The notes: a model not told the origin generated them from the letters alone. Shown: positions 42,043 to 57,600, counted from the first letter of the stretch. The stretch is DNA of 64,000 bases from Bolinopsis microptera (GCF_026151205.1 NC_087084.1:2327345-2391344), one strand, 5' to 3'. Made by a program: numbers and translations.

Positions 42043-45000
42043 TGTTCAATGAGACAGCTTCGTAATATTTTATACGTAAAAATGAAACTGCATTACTTAT
42101 TACATAAATTATGTATCATCGTATTAGTGTTCCATTAATTGTACAATTTGTCATGTTTTTTTTTTCAATGTGATCTTCGATTTTAGAATCTTTACGGTGT
42201 CTTTTCTTATAATTTGCTATCATTTTTTAGCTTTTGAAAATTGAAAATGTTTCAATATTACCAATAATTCAATATTACCAATAATTTTAACTTTTAAAAA
42301 TTGAAAATGTTTCAATATTACCAATAATTACAGAACATTTCATTATTTTAACATCGTTCATAAGTTTTTGATAACTAATTGTTTTGTATCGATAAATTAT
42401 GTAAATGTGTTGCTTTTATCCTAGAATGGTGTTTAGATCAAGTTAAATTAATTAAAATGTAATTAAAATGTTAATTAGATTAAAATTTTGTGTGATAATG
42501 TTGAAGAAAAATTTGATTTACTTTCATTGAAAATTATTTTGAAATCTTTCTAAGGTGACAAAATTTGCCTTTTATTTCGATTTCCGACATATTTTAACAT
42601 ATTTCAGCATATTCAACACATTTAACATAAACTTCAGGACACATTTTAACATATTTCAGCATATTCAACACATTTTACATAAACCTCAGGACGTGATAAC
42701 AGAGAAATGTGACTTAGAACAGATAGTGTTCGTAGCTCTTATCGGTAAAGATGTGGCCGCTACAGCTGGGCGCGAGATACACGCTTTCGTTCATTTCTGT
42801 GGTATGTTTCGTGAATTTTATAGTCTTTTCGTGATGTTGTTCATGTCTACAAAAAACTCTTAGTATTTTCAATTAGTATATTTATTAATCAGAAATGTTC
42901 ATCAGAAACATCACAACAATGCGACCCATAAATAATGTTCCTATCCTTATATTACACATATATATAATTATATTCAACTAACAGAGCAACTTAACTTTTC
43001 ACAGACACGTTGGGAATAGAGGTACCAGAGAATGAGACAGGTCAGCTGGAACTGTTGGGAGTTAAACTCATCAGTAAACTTAACTCCTTCCAAGCTAGAG
43101 AAGTTACTCAGTACGAAGTGGGTGATCCACATTGGAAGAGTGACATTCAGTTCCTTCAGACAGGTACTTTGGGTGACGTCACCAAGTTTTTACCGCAGTA
43201 TTTCTATTTCTTGCATATATAACTATTTAATACCTTTAACTCTTTGTGTCTTTGTTGATGATTAGGGACTGTCAATAAATAAATCATGTTTTCAAATATC
43301 AATTTATTACTGAACGATAAAAATCACATCAACCGAAACATTTTCCTTATCTTTTCAGTGCCCATAATCTCTCTGCTGTTCCGAGGAATCAACGCTTTCC
43401 AAATTATCAAACAGCTCCTCTCCCGCTCCACCACGTGCACTACTCCCAGCATCAGATCACGTGACGATACGCCTGCACGTGGGCGTGGATCACGTGACCA
43501 TTGCAGCAGTATCATGTCAGAGACACCAGAACATGCGTACAAGCTAGCCAGTCTGCTGTTCTTTGAGAAGGAACTGTACAGTGACGAGATCATGAGGCCT
43601 AAACAATTACATCTACCCCCACCCAGGACTCATGTTAATAGTATCATCAGCAAGGAGGGTGGGTACTTTCTGATCAACCACTAATTATATCAAAAATCAT
43701 GCTATATTTTGTTGCCGGATAATTGTTCATTATGTCAAATAAAGTTTAGCTATTTGCGCCCTAAAGCGAACCCTACCACCAATACTCTGAAACCAACTTT
43801 ATTATTTCTCATTACCCAGCTCTTACCCCTCTAACTCCTCTAACCCCCTTTAACCCATATAACCCCACAAACCCCTCTAACCCATCTAACCCCTCTGACC
43901 CCTCCACAGGAAGACACCACTTATCAGACCTACCTGACAGACTAGTCTACCAATCAGAGGGGATACTGAAGAGTATGTTAGCTCCTCCCAGGCTACTCGC
44001 CTCTATCTTAGTGACGTCACAAGTTAATCATTTTGGCAAGATACTCAAGAGGTTGGAACAAGAAGGTTAGAGGTGTAGACTGTCATTTGTGGTTCAACTC
44101 TTGAAGGATTAGATAATATATATTATTGTTAGCGAAGAAATTGTGTCTACTTTAGCTTTATTACTATGTTTTGATTTGTCGAAATTATTTCAAATGAGCA
44201 CATTCTAGTGTTGGTGTAGGTAAGTAAAGTTTTAATTAAAAAGTAACCAATCACAACCCTCCTCCAGAGTTTACAGTAGTAGGAGTACACCTAACACGTG
44301 ACACGGACAGCATTGTGTTCTGTGTACAAGCAGAGAACTGTATCTACAAGCTGCTACAGCTGGTTGGACCTAGAGATCTTAAGGAGGCTAAATCTTCCCA
44401 TCAGTTCTCGTTGAGGGCTTCTTTTGCTACACACTCCGACTCTTTTTATGGTATTTTAGTTTTTAATCAGCTTAACCCGAATACGATTAAATCTTTAAAA
44501 ATTGATATTTCATGCTAACGACGTTATAAACAATAAAGTTTTCATGAGATGTAATGGTCTAAAATTATCAATTTCAGCGTCCCCGACTTATAATGACAGT
44601 GTCACTGATGTAAAGAGATATTTCCCTGATGGACTGTGTTGTGCCAACACTCTTGATATGCAGGCTGAGGGGGTAGGTTCCTTACCATTAATACTAATTA
44701 TCTATTCTTCATTATCATAAATCTTTCATCAAGATACCCTTACCCTATCTAGGCTATAATTCATTTTGGTATTCTATTTTATTTTGTTGCGCTGTCTTCA
44801 CAAATCCAAAGATAACACGGCGCCACCACGACATCAAGTCAAATTCCCTATAAAACTCCCTCTTTTCACTCAAGAATAATAATTCCCAATACCTCAGATT
44901 CCTCACTCCTACATAGACGAGTTGGTGAATACAGCGAGCGCTAGGAGATACGTATCCAGATCATATCCCTTGAAGCCTCTCCTCCAGACGGTGTGTGTTG

Positions 45001-48000
45001 TGTTTCCTCCTGATTTACTGAGACCCGCCAAACACATGCGCCTATCACCTGCTAGTCAACTCATCACGTAAGTTCTCCTGTCTTACCTTTCATTATTTTA
45101 CCTTTCATTATTCAATAATATATATTATTCAAATATATACAATATTTCATTATTTTCATCAGCAATATCGTGCATTAAAATCTTGTTTCATTTCTGATTG
45201 GGACAACGCACTGTTAGATTAGATGATACTCAATAATGACAGTAGTTAATTATTTTGAGAGTGAGCTAATTAGTTAATTAATTATGTAATTACACAGGAT
45301 GATACAGAGTTGTCAGTTTGAGATAGTGAATGTGCGGCTGTTAACAATACCCACACTCCAGATACAACCCTTCAGAACTCTCTTTAAAGTACACTACGAG
45401 GTAATTAAGTAATTGATCAAGTGATTGATTAAGTAATTAAGTTATTCATAAATAAATTAAGTAATTAATCAAATAAGTGATTCATCGTTAAAAGAAGATC
45501 AACGAAAATGTTCTGTTTGATTTCAAGTGATTGTTTGGAATTTTCTGATTTGTTGGTAAGGCTATCTTGTGATTTTTAGTACAGTTTGAAATAAACCTAC
45601 ACCGAGTAAGTTATATTACCCTCATGTCTCATCTTATAACCTTTCAGTTGAGTCAGACTTTCGTTAACAGACCCTGTCTTTTATTGGTGCTTCAAAGAGA
45701 AAACGCAGCCTCCTGCTTTTCACAAATCTTGCAAGGGTTAGTTTTAGAAATTATTAATAATTTCAATTTCTCTCGTTAAAATTGGCTTATTCTGATTTCT
45801 CATTCTTTGTTGGATCAACGTTAAAACGGTTTCTTACTTGAAACCAGAATATGCTAACCAGGAATTCTATTCAGATATTCGAACACCAACAACAGGAAAC
45901 TTTTAGACTCGTACGATCACATGATGCTGACGTCAACCAATAAACAAACGGTAAGTTTCTTATGATGTTGGTTCTTGCCATCAGTCTGAGTTAATTATCA
46001 CGGATCGGGACATTCAATTTAATGTTTCTGGGGCAAAATTTGTAGCGTTTCCATTATCCTCGTATTAGAGCATTTTCGCAATAAATGGAAAAACTATAAA
46101 TTTTGCCCCAAAATAATTGCGTGGAATTTCATGGTTTTTGGACATATTTGAAGAAGCAAGTTGAGCGAAGATCTGGATCAACAAAATATAAACTTGTTAA
46201 GTTTCGGTCTCATCCGCAAATATTTGTAAACGTAGCGCGCTTAATTTTGTTGAATAAGAAAGCACTTTGTTTTTGCATTCAGTGTAACATGGAAATTTTG
46301 GTTCATAACATTATATCGATCGGTTTGCGCGCGAAATCGAATTATTTATTCTGGAATCTCAGAATTAAGATCAAAAGTTGCTCTTGAAAATCTATTTCCT
46401 TTCCAATTCTAGTATATATATCTGATAATTTAGCTTACTAGCTTATAATCAATAATGCTCAATCTATTTTCAGTGCGAAAATCAAATCAAGTTCTTCTTC
46501 GACTTTTTACCTGACCGCTGTAAAGACCAAATGGAGATACAGTGATGAAGAACTTCAAGAATGTTGTTCGATGAACAATATAGCGGCAACTTATTGATAG
46601 CTGACGAGCTTTGAATATTTGCCAATCAGTGCGTTTGAATACTGGTGGGGATTTGAATTATATTTTCTTGGACACATTTCATGACCACGATTTAACTTTC
46701 ACCCAAGACCACTGATTTGTGTCAAAACAATTAATATAGTTTGACTAGTTACCAATATTTAGATGTATGATCGACTGAGCGCTCTTTCCTTGATATTATG
46801 GAGAATCATTCGCCTTAAATTTCTTAGTGTTTCAGGGGCCTCAGTTCCAAATGAACAAAAATGGTGTTAGTTGGCCCCGAAACCTGATCGTATATATTTA
46901 AATTTTTGGAGCATTGTTTAAGCTCATCGATCCTGAGACCTCGCAAGTGACCTACACTCGTAATTCGTATATTCCTAGTTTTCTACATTTTATAGCTGTC
47001 TACGTGTATAGATTGTAGTATTATATTTAGCTCAGTGCCAGTTTGTAACTTATATAAATTTGTACAGATGTTTGTAGAAACTTTTATATATGAAAATGTC
47101 GTTAACTATTTATTTTCAATTTATAAAGACAATAGATTTGCTTTTCAAGAAACTCACAGGAGACTTCTTTCCTATATGGCTGATCATGATCAGAGAAATA
47201 ATACTATCGATTGATGGTTCCTTTAAGTACAAATCTACAGAATATGTAATTTGAGCAGAAATATAGTATGGGGGTATTCTACCTAATATGGGGAAATAAA
47301 TTGAAGACTCATCCAATATTTATTTAAATTAACAGTTTGGATTTTCTAAAACCACAGATGCTCACAAACACTCATACATCAAATGCGAGCATTACCTATA
47401 TTACAATATGGATGGAGGTTCGTTAATTAAAGAAACTATAACACTGACTTACAACTAACAGCATATGTTTAGATAATTATCTAGTAAGAATCTAGCTAAG
47501 GCGACCAGTGAATACTGAATAACAGTCTGTTTTCAATAGAACATTGTAAAACCAGCTCACGTTGAACGGCTTGGAGAAAATAAGCACACTTTCACAAATA
47601 AAACGAGCAATTCTGTCTACTTTTAGATCACACCAACAAAAATTAAAAAGTTACTGAACCCGAATCTGGTTTTAAAAAAGGATTGAGACTCTGCCAAGAA
47701 TTAAAATCTAAAACAGGGCACGGACATACATATGTTAGAATTATATGGGAAAAAATTTGAAAAGTTCGACTAGTCTCCACTATCTGATCCATCAGACGGT
47801 CTTTTAAAAACCGTATAGCCATTTATTTGTGTTTTTTTCAAGATCAGTGGTTTTTGTAAGACAACCATTGAGAAGGAGACACGCCGAAATTTTACAACTT
47901 TGCCTTTCATGTACATTGACTCGCAAAATATAATAAACACAAAAGTTTACATTTTCATAAAGTAACCCTTTGGCAACAGTCTCGCATATCAAAAATGTGG

Positions 48001-48647
48001 ACAAAAGTGGAAATTATCGTCTTTACTGCTGCCGTCAGGGCGATTTTACTTCCTCTTGAACAATACATGCTGTACAATCTCTTCCTACATACTAATACAT
48101 AGTAACAAAAATAAAAATAACAACGAAATATTTTATAATTATCATTCAACACACTGAGCAGTCTGAAAAGCTAAAATCTGAACTCTGAACAAAAGACATG
48201 TTGTGGTTCTAACATGCTCTGATAATTTATTAATTTAATAACTAAAGCATCTTATTGTTCATCAACCAAAGAAAAACTATAACTTTGCACAAATTGGGAA
48301 AAGTAAACTTATTCTACCAGCTAATAATGATACATAACGAATTTGTTAATTATCATCCGGGTCGGGGAGTCATCACGAATTTTCTTCATTCACGGTTGAC
48401 AATAGGGCAGAGCGTGGATCGCTCCTGAATACGTCTTGAAGAATTGAACAACTGCAGAAGAAAAGCAGCGGTGAACGTCTGTCTAAATACCAGACTCGGT
48501 CGTGTCTTCCTTGTACGCTCTCGACTTCCAGAATCTTCCGTACTGAAATAAACAAAGATTAGTGTTTAGTGTAATTATGACTTGCATTTTGCAAGTGGTC
48601 TGTACTTAACGAATCGGATCATTGCATGACCATTGACGGTCATGCAC
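42043..48647. repeat. Segmental duplication, copy 2
   Basis: Duplicate of 26,303-38,580 lacking MITE and LINE. It runs straight into the rest of gene B, so it carries gene B's genuine last exon. A short extra duplication (CAATATTACCAATAATT) occurs near 42,250-42,330. Confidence 0.95.
42690..46545 (+). pseudogene. Partial duplicate of gene A (exons 21-31 only)
   Basis: Exons 42690-42801, 43005-43163, 43359-43658, 43910-44065, 44268-44450, 44578-44672, 44898-45067, 45298-45400, 45648-45736, about 45862-45950, 46474-46545. All splice sites and frames of the parent are retained and differences are few (for example Lys to Arg in the LVGPKDL block). There is no 5' half and no visible promoter, so a functional product is doubtful. 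It could still be spliced onto gene A transcripts that read through. Confidence 0.85.
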
Positions 48648-51600
48648 TGCACGCTGAACAATCTGCATGCACTGATCTGAGAAGCGCGGCGCGCGCTTAT
48701 CTCGCACGCCGCGCGCGATATATTTGTACGCGCGCGCACGTTGTGCTGACAAAGCACTTAATAGAATATTAAGCGCGGATTCCTGACGTCCAGAAAGAAT
48801 GCATTCTTTTAAAGGAAAACCTGGATCATACAAACATCTAAACTGTTCAAATAACCAAACAATGTGGTATACATTACATACATTAGCATGTGTTTATATT
48901 CCCCACTACCCATAGGCCACAAAATATTCAACAGCCATTTGACACCAAGCGCCAGCACCTTCAACTGTCCCCAGCAGCTAATGTGGCTCAAATATTTCTT
49001 ATTACAGGGTTCAATAGATAATTAATTTAGATCAGTGCTTCTAGCTGCGTTTACCAATACAATGGACATGTAATGGACATGTAATGACCAAAGTCCAAAA
49101 CAGAATGTTCAACTTTTAAAGGGGGGGGGGGGGGGGGGGGGGGGCCAATGGGTATTTTTTTAGTTTTTTGTGAAACTTGATTTCGAGATAGTTGAGAGAT
49201 AGTTGACCAACAAACTAGGACCAGTGACCGAACTTTTGAGGGGGTCATATCCCGGACCCCAACCGCCAAACGGTACGCGCAGGGCAGCCACGCCCATATT
49301 CGGTCCAAATTAGGCCCAATTTACCTAGCCAAAAACCCTGAACATGCCCAAAACCCAGGTTTATGGTGCTCTACTTGTAGCTAGTGGTCTCCTGAACTTG
49401 TATATGAAATTTCATCAAGATTGGACAACAAAATGACTGAGTTATGAGCCAAAAACCATATGCCCATATTTGGTCATACGCACCAAATTTGGTAGATTTC
49501 GTCCCATAAATTGGTCAAATATCAATATTTTTGAATGAGACTTACTTTTTATGAAAAGTAAGCCTAAACTACATATTCTCTGTAAGTTATAGCTTTATAT
49601 CTGTTTAAATGTGGATACTAAGGCGAAAAAACCACAAAAAATGAACTAAATTGCCCGTATCTTGGTTCGCAAAGTTTCACAACCCCCAATACAAACTCGA
49701 TTAATCAAAGGATCACGTACCATCTTGTTCCTGTCCAGGTTTTACATTTTTTAAAGCATGGATACATTTTCAGGCTATTTCCCCCACTGTTAACTTAACA
49801 CTACAGGATGACTCAACGAGAATTTTGAGATTATAAAAATGATAAATCTTTTTATGAAGGAGCAAATTTTTAAAGATGAACAATTGCTAACATACCTTGA
49901 TATTGCTAAAAAACATACCTAAAATTGCTAACATACCTTGATATTGCTAAAAAACATACCTAAAATTGCTAACATACCTTGATAAGCCACAGTCCACTGG
50001 GGGTTGTTGGGTTCCTGTAAGCGTACACTGACCACCCCACAAATATCATAACAATAAGGAGGATCAGAGTTACAATGAATCCTATCAGGGCTCTAACTGC
50101 TGTGTTCGAACCTGCGGTCACGTGGTTTTCAGAAAATATAGAAAATTTGAGAAAAAACTTTAAAATGTAACTTACTACCTTACTCGGGAATATTATGACT
50201 GGGATAAAGTGGTGGATTTTGGAAAATTCCGCCATATTTTTCCCGGTCATTAATTTTCCCCGTCATAAATTAACCCGCTAAAATATTCCCGAGTAAGGTA
50301 AATACATATATTGTATATATTAACTTACCGCTACACTTGTAGTAGATATTGAGCGTCTTATCAGCTCCAGGGCACGGGTCCGAACCAAAGAATGTTTGAG
50401 TAGCTCTGTAAATATTTCCATTGTTACTCTTGCAACTCTTGTGTGTGGTAATGAACAAGTTTCACCTGCTCAGCAAAGATGTATTTATATATTATTTTGA
50501 GCTTTGACCTTGAATTCTTTACATTTTTCGCTCAGGGAGGTGAACAACATGACTTATTTGCCAATTTTTTAGCTGTATCACGAGTAGGAAGATTGCATGT
50601 TAACTTGTCGTCTTGGCAAGCTTATTTGATGCATATCTATTATGTAATTATTCACATGATAGTGATCATATGCTCCATTATCTATATATAGTGGTCATGT
50701 GATATGGTCACGTGGTGTCATGTGATATGGTCACGTGGTGTATCTACAGATTTGGCTCTGCTCTTAGTCTGACCACCACCACACAAATTATTATCATATC
50801 AATACATTGTAAGATAATATGATTAAGCCCAGTTGAAGATAGTGGATTAAGTAATTAAACAATTAAGCAATTAAGGTAATCAAGTTAATTAAGGGATTAC
50901 TCACTGGACAAAACACTTGGTTTTGTGGTTGCACATCTCTGAGACCTTTTCTTTAACCATGTTGTTATCATACGCACACTTCTTGTTTCCGTTTGGAGAT
51001 TTGGAGCTTTCACAGAAGGACCTGGTGGGTTTGAGAGACTGATCAGTTAATTAGTCATAATCACTTAATTTCAATCTTACATAATAATATTAAGTTCAGT
51101 CGGTTATAATCCAGTGATTGTTCTAGTAAAATTCGTTATTCGCCAGCTCTTGTTGGTTATTAGAGTTTCCCCAGAATTCAATCAAGCCACACACACATCC
51201 GCATTCCGCACCAAGATACATTATATATTATTTAGATAACAAACCACAGATTAACATTCAATGATTAGTTCAAACTAGTCCCACTGTGTAAAATCCGGAT
51301 TGGAGTATTATTTATGAGTCGCATTGTTGTAATGTATTCTGTGTAAAATTATCTTTATCCCGGTTACTGCGACAAGTAAAAATGCTCTTATTAGGGAAAG
51401 GAGTTTACTCGACGTTTCAATGTAACTACATCGTATTCATGATCTCAAATTATTTGTTATATAGTAGTGTTGAAAGTATTAAAACATTTATTATTAAAGA
51501 TAATTTTACACAGAATACAGTCCCACCGTGTTGGGTTGGGTTGGTATGAATGGCGATAACCAATACAGGGTCTTCCACTTCCAACAGACACTGGATGTTC

Positions 51601-54600
51601 ACTGTTCAGTTTCGTGAAAACAACCAATCACAGCTCAACATGACATCACTTCTAACACTTAACAGCTCAACTAAACTTATATCACCTAACTAATTACCTA
51701 GTACTAATTACCTACTAATTACTTACTAATTACCTACTAATTACCCAACTATCCGGTAGTTAAACCTGGACACAATGTTAGCTGTCTCTCTCTAAAGACA
51801 CACTAGTGCTCTAGTGCGTGATAACTCCCTTGGGGATTACAATTGATAATGCGGTTAAATATGTCCTCTTATAAAGCTTATATATAAAGCTGTAACACTA
51901 GATAATATACAGGTAACTGTAAATATAGAGACCTACTCAAGACTTCAATAATTGTGTCTCAATATTTGACTTGGTGGTATTATCCTTTGTAGGACAGTTG
52001 GATAATGGATATGCATAAAACTCGAATTAACGATAAGATCCTAAGATACTGTGTTTATATTCTGAGGTTTAATAAGTTAGAAGTATTCCACTTTCAACAC
52101 GTTGCTTATCGGCGAGTTGGTGGTTACGAACGAATAACGATCAGTATAAGTAAATCAAGAACTACACTAATAATAAGTAACAATTAATATAATTATTACT
52201 AATATAAAGATAAATGGTTAATTAGCATAAAAGATATTTAACCAATTAGTTTACAGCAACGACCAATAAGGCTCTGTGAAAAAAAGTGCACCCTTTAAAA
52301 GGTCCATGAAAATAGTTATTTATTCGTAACGCAGAACACTTGTATTTCTAGATAGTATTATAAAAATTAAACAGTTATGATTATTACTCCTTGTTAATTT
52401 TGTATTTACAATAATTCATCAATTTTGATTCATTAGAGTACTAATCATATTAGGTACTGATGCCTGATGGTTAAAGAATTTAAAGAAAATGATGGTTAAA
52501 GAAAATATTCTACCAGCGTTATAACCTTACTTAAAGATGTATTTGAAGTCTACCACTTATTCGTTGCCTGATAACGCGAAATAATGATTCTTGAATTATC
52601 GCTCCTTATCAGCTAATTATTTACTAATTATTTACCCGTGATAATTCATTCTGCTGAAGCTGGCCTCCTCTATCATAAGGGTGTCTGCTCCTGAGCACAC
52701 TATAGCTGTTTTAGATTCCTGGCATAACACCATCTCGTACGCTCCTGAACATAATTATGTTAATTAGTAGATACTTAGCATGATTGGTAGTTAATTAGTA
52801 TTATCAGTCAGCATTAGAACCAGAAGGTAAGTAAATAACAGCGTAAAAAGTATTTTCGAAATGGTAAAAATACTGTAAACATTTGAAGTTTGCGAAGCCG
52901 CTCTGATAAAGAAATCTGAGGACGCCGCTTTTTCCTTTCTCCGAACTCCGCGGTAAATCGGGGTATTACTGTCCGATTAAGCGTACAGTTTGGAGAAAGA
53001 TAAACATTACGGTTATTAGGGTTGTGAGGTAGATTGGGGTTGTGACTTTTGTGTCCAAGCCAGATGGTTTTCTACCGCACAGTAATGATTAAATGGTTCC
53101 CAGTCATGACTGACAAGCACTCAAGTAAGGGGTAAATAGGGGGATCCTCACAAGCTTGCTTGAGATCAGCCGACAAAGGATCGTGTAATGTAATACCATA
53201 ATACCTTTGCTACAGAGATTGCGAGAAGCACAAAATTAAGCCAATGTATTGTGTATTACAATGTATTATGTATATTATAATAATGCACGAAGGTTTCTTC
53301 ATGATAGAAGTGTAGTAATTTGATACACGTTGCTCATCATGGCCAATCAGTAGGCGTTTGAATTTTGATAATAATATGTCGCTAAGACACACGTAAAATT
53401 ATCAGTGTTCAGTGTTCATGACGTTTTTGATTTGATCTATTTATGTTAAATACATATTTTATAATTATTTGATAAAGTTATTACATTCGTAAACATTGAC
53501 TGGCTAATTAAATAAACCAGTCCCCAAAAAAAAGAAGTTTCGGGGACAACGTCTTGAGTACATTATAGAATTAAAAATTTAGACATTTTTAAATATTTTG
53601 GGGTACGGTAAATCGCCCGGTTTTACTGTAATTGGAAGGTGGATAGATAAAACCATGGGGCATGGTCATGATTGAGACCATGTTACAAGTAAGAAAGTAA
53701 AACAACATCAGGATTCAGGAAAGGGTACCCACTACCTATTGTATGGGAGGAAGAAAGAAGAAAGAAGAAAGAAGATAATTTTGTGAGTGTAATATTGTAG
53801 AGTGTAGAGGTACAAAGCTGCGGGTCGCGGGATTTGAGTATCACAAAGCTTTAAAAACTGTTTCTATAAACCCAATGTATAGTAATATAGTGTTTATAGA
53901 ACTACTAGTTACTGACCAGACTTTACTTCCTATTTAGAGCGTTTATGCGTTACTCAGTACACCCCACTAGTACATACATTACAATACAAATGTTTCATTG
54001 GCTATTTCAGTTTAGAGGAACGAACGTTACGAAGGCCATTTGTTTATATATTATACAGCCACTCCCAGCTTTCTTCATGACCTTGTGACATTAACGATCC
54101 AGAAATATACTGGACATTTTTGGAGTTTACAAGTTATCGTTTTCTGTATAATTAATTATAGGGTATCAAATCGAATTATGAAATTTCCGGAAATAGGGAA
54201 TGATTAATATCCGACTGTGATACTATGATGCAGTATGTAAGATGCAGTATGTAATATGCAGTATGTAATATGCAAGTTACATTCTATTCATTTTATCACA
54301 GTTTTGGATTTTCTTATTTCACCACAGATTATGATTGATGGGCTAGACAGTGAAACACGCAAATTATGTAGTGTATACTTCGTAAGATTACATTATTAGC
54401 TACAATGGAATTAAGTTGGTTAGTTTAATTAGTACTAAACAAATGAAGATCTAAAATGCCTCAAAAAATCGAGAATCAAATAACCTTATAAAAAAATACA
54501 CGTGGTAAATGGAAATGAACTACACAAAAATATAGCTTCAAAAAATGAATTAAAAACTAAGAACCTTATCTTTCAACTATGCATCTATTTAGACCCAAGC

Positions 54601-57600
54601 AATTAGTTCTATACTTCTCAATATACCTAAATTCCTCCCTATTTAATCCCCCAGGGTTACATTCTTTCAAAATGGCAAATTTATAGTTGTCAATAGTAAA
54701 AATGTCACTGTGATGTTCATAGGCATGAATCGAAAGGGCTGATTTATTACGATCCTCTACTTTAAAAGAAGCTCTGTGTCCAGAGCTTGTTATTTCACCA
54801 CGAAACAGTAGACACTAAAGCTAGAGCTATATAAAATATTTCTTTATGCGTATAAATACAAATGCGTGTGCTCCATTGTCTTGAATTTAATAATATCACG
54901 GCGTCTTCGCGTTTGACTTGGGATATACAATATCTAGAGTATGCTACAAATCGATTATAACCTTTAAGCAAATCCTATTTTGTACCAAATGGCCTTCAGT
55001 CAAAAAAGAAATTCTTTCAAATTCATTGTAAAGGTAATCCTTATTTAACCATCACCTTAATAATCTCAGAATGTGTGTGTGTCTGATCGTCTGTCTGTCT
55101 GTCTGTCTGTCTGTGCGTGTGTAATTTCCCGGTAAGAGTTACGGGACTGGTTTTTTCGGTATAGTGCCGACAAAACTCTGACGAAGCCGATAAGCAATTT
55201 TTTTTAAATCGGCCGGTGGTAAGTGGTTTAATTGATGGTTTTGTACCATAAATGTTACATAAAATGGCTTGAGCAGCTTAATCAAGTTACGGGGCTCGCT
55301 CTCTCCCATTACTGCATAATATTATGTAGCGTTGGTACGAATAGATCATAACTACGTGCTGTCATGGGTACTTTAAACTTATTAGGGGAAGGAGCGCTTA
55401 TAGCGGTCTGTTTGAACTGTAGAGAGAGTTCATACTTTCATACGGCAATGAAATGTATGTTTTCAAATATGCGGGTGTGGTGCGGAGTTAATAAGGGTTA
55501 ATTTCTATTGATTTTAAGATACTATTGTCTAAGATACTATTAGATACGTGACGGCACTCCGAATAGAATTGCTCACCTAATGCGGGTTTTGACTCAGTGG
55601 CTAAATACTCCTACCCTTTTTAACTGCGGCAGTGAAATCCCGGCCGAAGGCCGGGTTACACTAGTATTCATATAATAATGCCGTTGAAACCTAAATCAGG
55701 GTTATGAGTACCTTATCAATTGAAGTTTTTAAATATTGAAATACTTATATACATAAATAAATTCTTACATTTGTTACACGCTTCGACGTTTTAAATATAC
55801 CCAACAAAGATGTACATGGACATGTAAGTCATTCAAGCGAGACTTAGTGTGGAAATATTAAACTTATGCAGTTTTAAATCAGTTTAAATTCCTTATCAAT
55901 ACAGCGTATTGAAGCTTTAAAACTTTGAATACTTTTAATCCAGGGGGACTGTTAAAAAACACACGTTACACATAACGTACGCAATAGATAATAACTTAAT
56001 AATGTAATACGTGAGCGTATTGTGTTATTTTAAGAAAATGTATGTTTTTTGGACAAACGGAAAGAAAACTACTTGGGTGTAGAAAAAAACTACTCGAAAT
56101 TCTCGGACCATTTTAATCGAAAGATGTATTCCAAATCAAAGAGTATTCCAAATCAAATTATAACATGAGACGAGAAAGTAACCTCGCTACAACGTCCTTT
56201 TGAGTTCTGTATTTTATTTTCGACGGAGCAAAAAAATGCCGCGATTATAATACATTGTTGGTTTGACATTCAGAGTTTCACAGTGGTTAACATTTCATTT
56301 AGATAATATATGGTGCCTGGTAACATGTAATTATATAATATATGCTTTCCCTTAAACCAGCCAATGATTTGTAACAGCTTTATAGCTTTATTAGGACTTC
56401 ATAGCAAATGCTAAGATATCACACAATGCACTGTGAAATAATGATAGAATTATAATTTCACCAGTGCTTGAAGTGATATTTCGTAAATTTAAGTGCTTTG
56501 AAAGATGCTGAAGACAGTATTAATAATTATCCTGAAGAAGAATGCCCAAAATGTCAGCAGTTTAGCCAGTAATCACGAAGAGTGATTAAAAAGTGTGATC
56601 TCAAGTGTGATCACGAAGAGGAATATAAAATCAGGGTTGCTTGAACTCCACATACCCTTATGCGGCCTTGACTTAGCACCTGGGATTTGTATTGCATCTG
56701 CCGTACCGTCTGCTGCAAGATATTATCACATATCAACATAATATCACAATCACATAATATCATTTAAATCTTACTCAGCTTATCGTCTATCTGTTGGTTA
56801 GCAAAATGCGAATATACACTGATTAGGAGGACCACATTGATAGAATACTTGGTCCATTCTACAGAAAATTGTGCTTGGAAACTACTATAGCATAAGATAT
56901 ATTTAGCTCATCTGACTTAAAGATAAGGGCAAAATGTACAGCTAATATGTATGTAATGGTTATTGTATTGTCTATCATAATTGCTTAATAATATATGGTT
57001 GCCTTGAAATTGGCTCAAGTAAAGTCAATGCTTAGCCAAAACATGTAAGGAACCTGTAAGGAACATGACTTAGAATGAGTATTGATTTGACATTATTCAT
57101 GACATTCTGATAAACACTCATCATCTGAACACTACCCTCTGAAGCAACCCTTTCTATTTCTAACGATCTGTAACTCTGTAATGACCTTGATTGATGATTT
57201 GAACGATTTTTCTGTAGAAGCCTCTTATTGCCATAAGATGACAATGTAATCGATCTTATCGCCATAACTCCATAAGATGACAATGTAATCGAAAAGTCAA
57301 TAGTCTCGACAGGACGTGTGCCAAAGATAGATTTGCACTGCTTTTATACGTGTGATAGAAGCGAGTGATATAGAATTCGCTACTCCCCTAATAATAGTAT
57401 TGGGGGAGGAAATTGGAAAACTTATCAGATTTACATTTTTACCTTAGATATAATAGCAAAACTTGGCCAAAACGTAACTTTAGGTAATAATATGTTAACG
57501 ACCCCCAATGAGCCAGTCAGTTCAGAGAGATATCCCAGCAACATTGTTAACTATATAATTTGATGGAATCATGACGTTCTTCACATGTAGCTTCATTATA

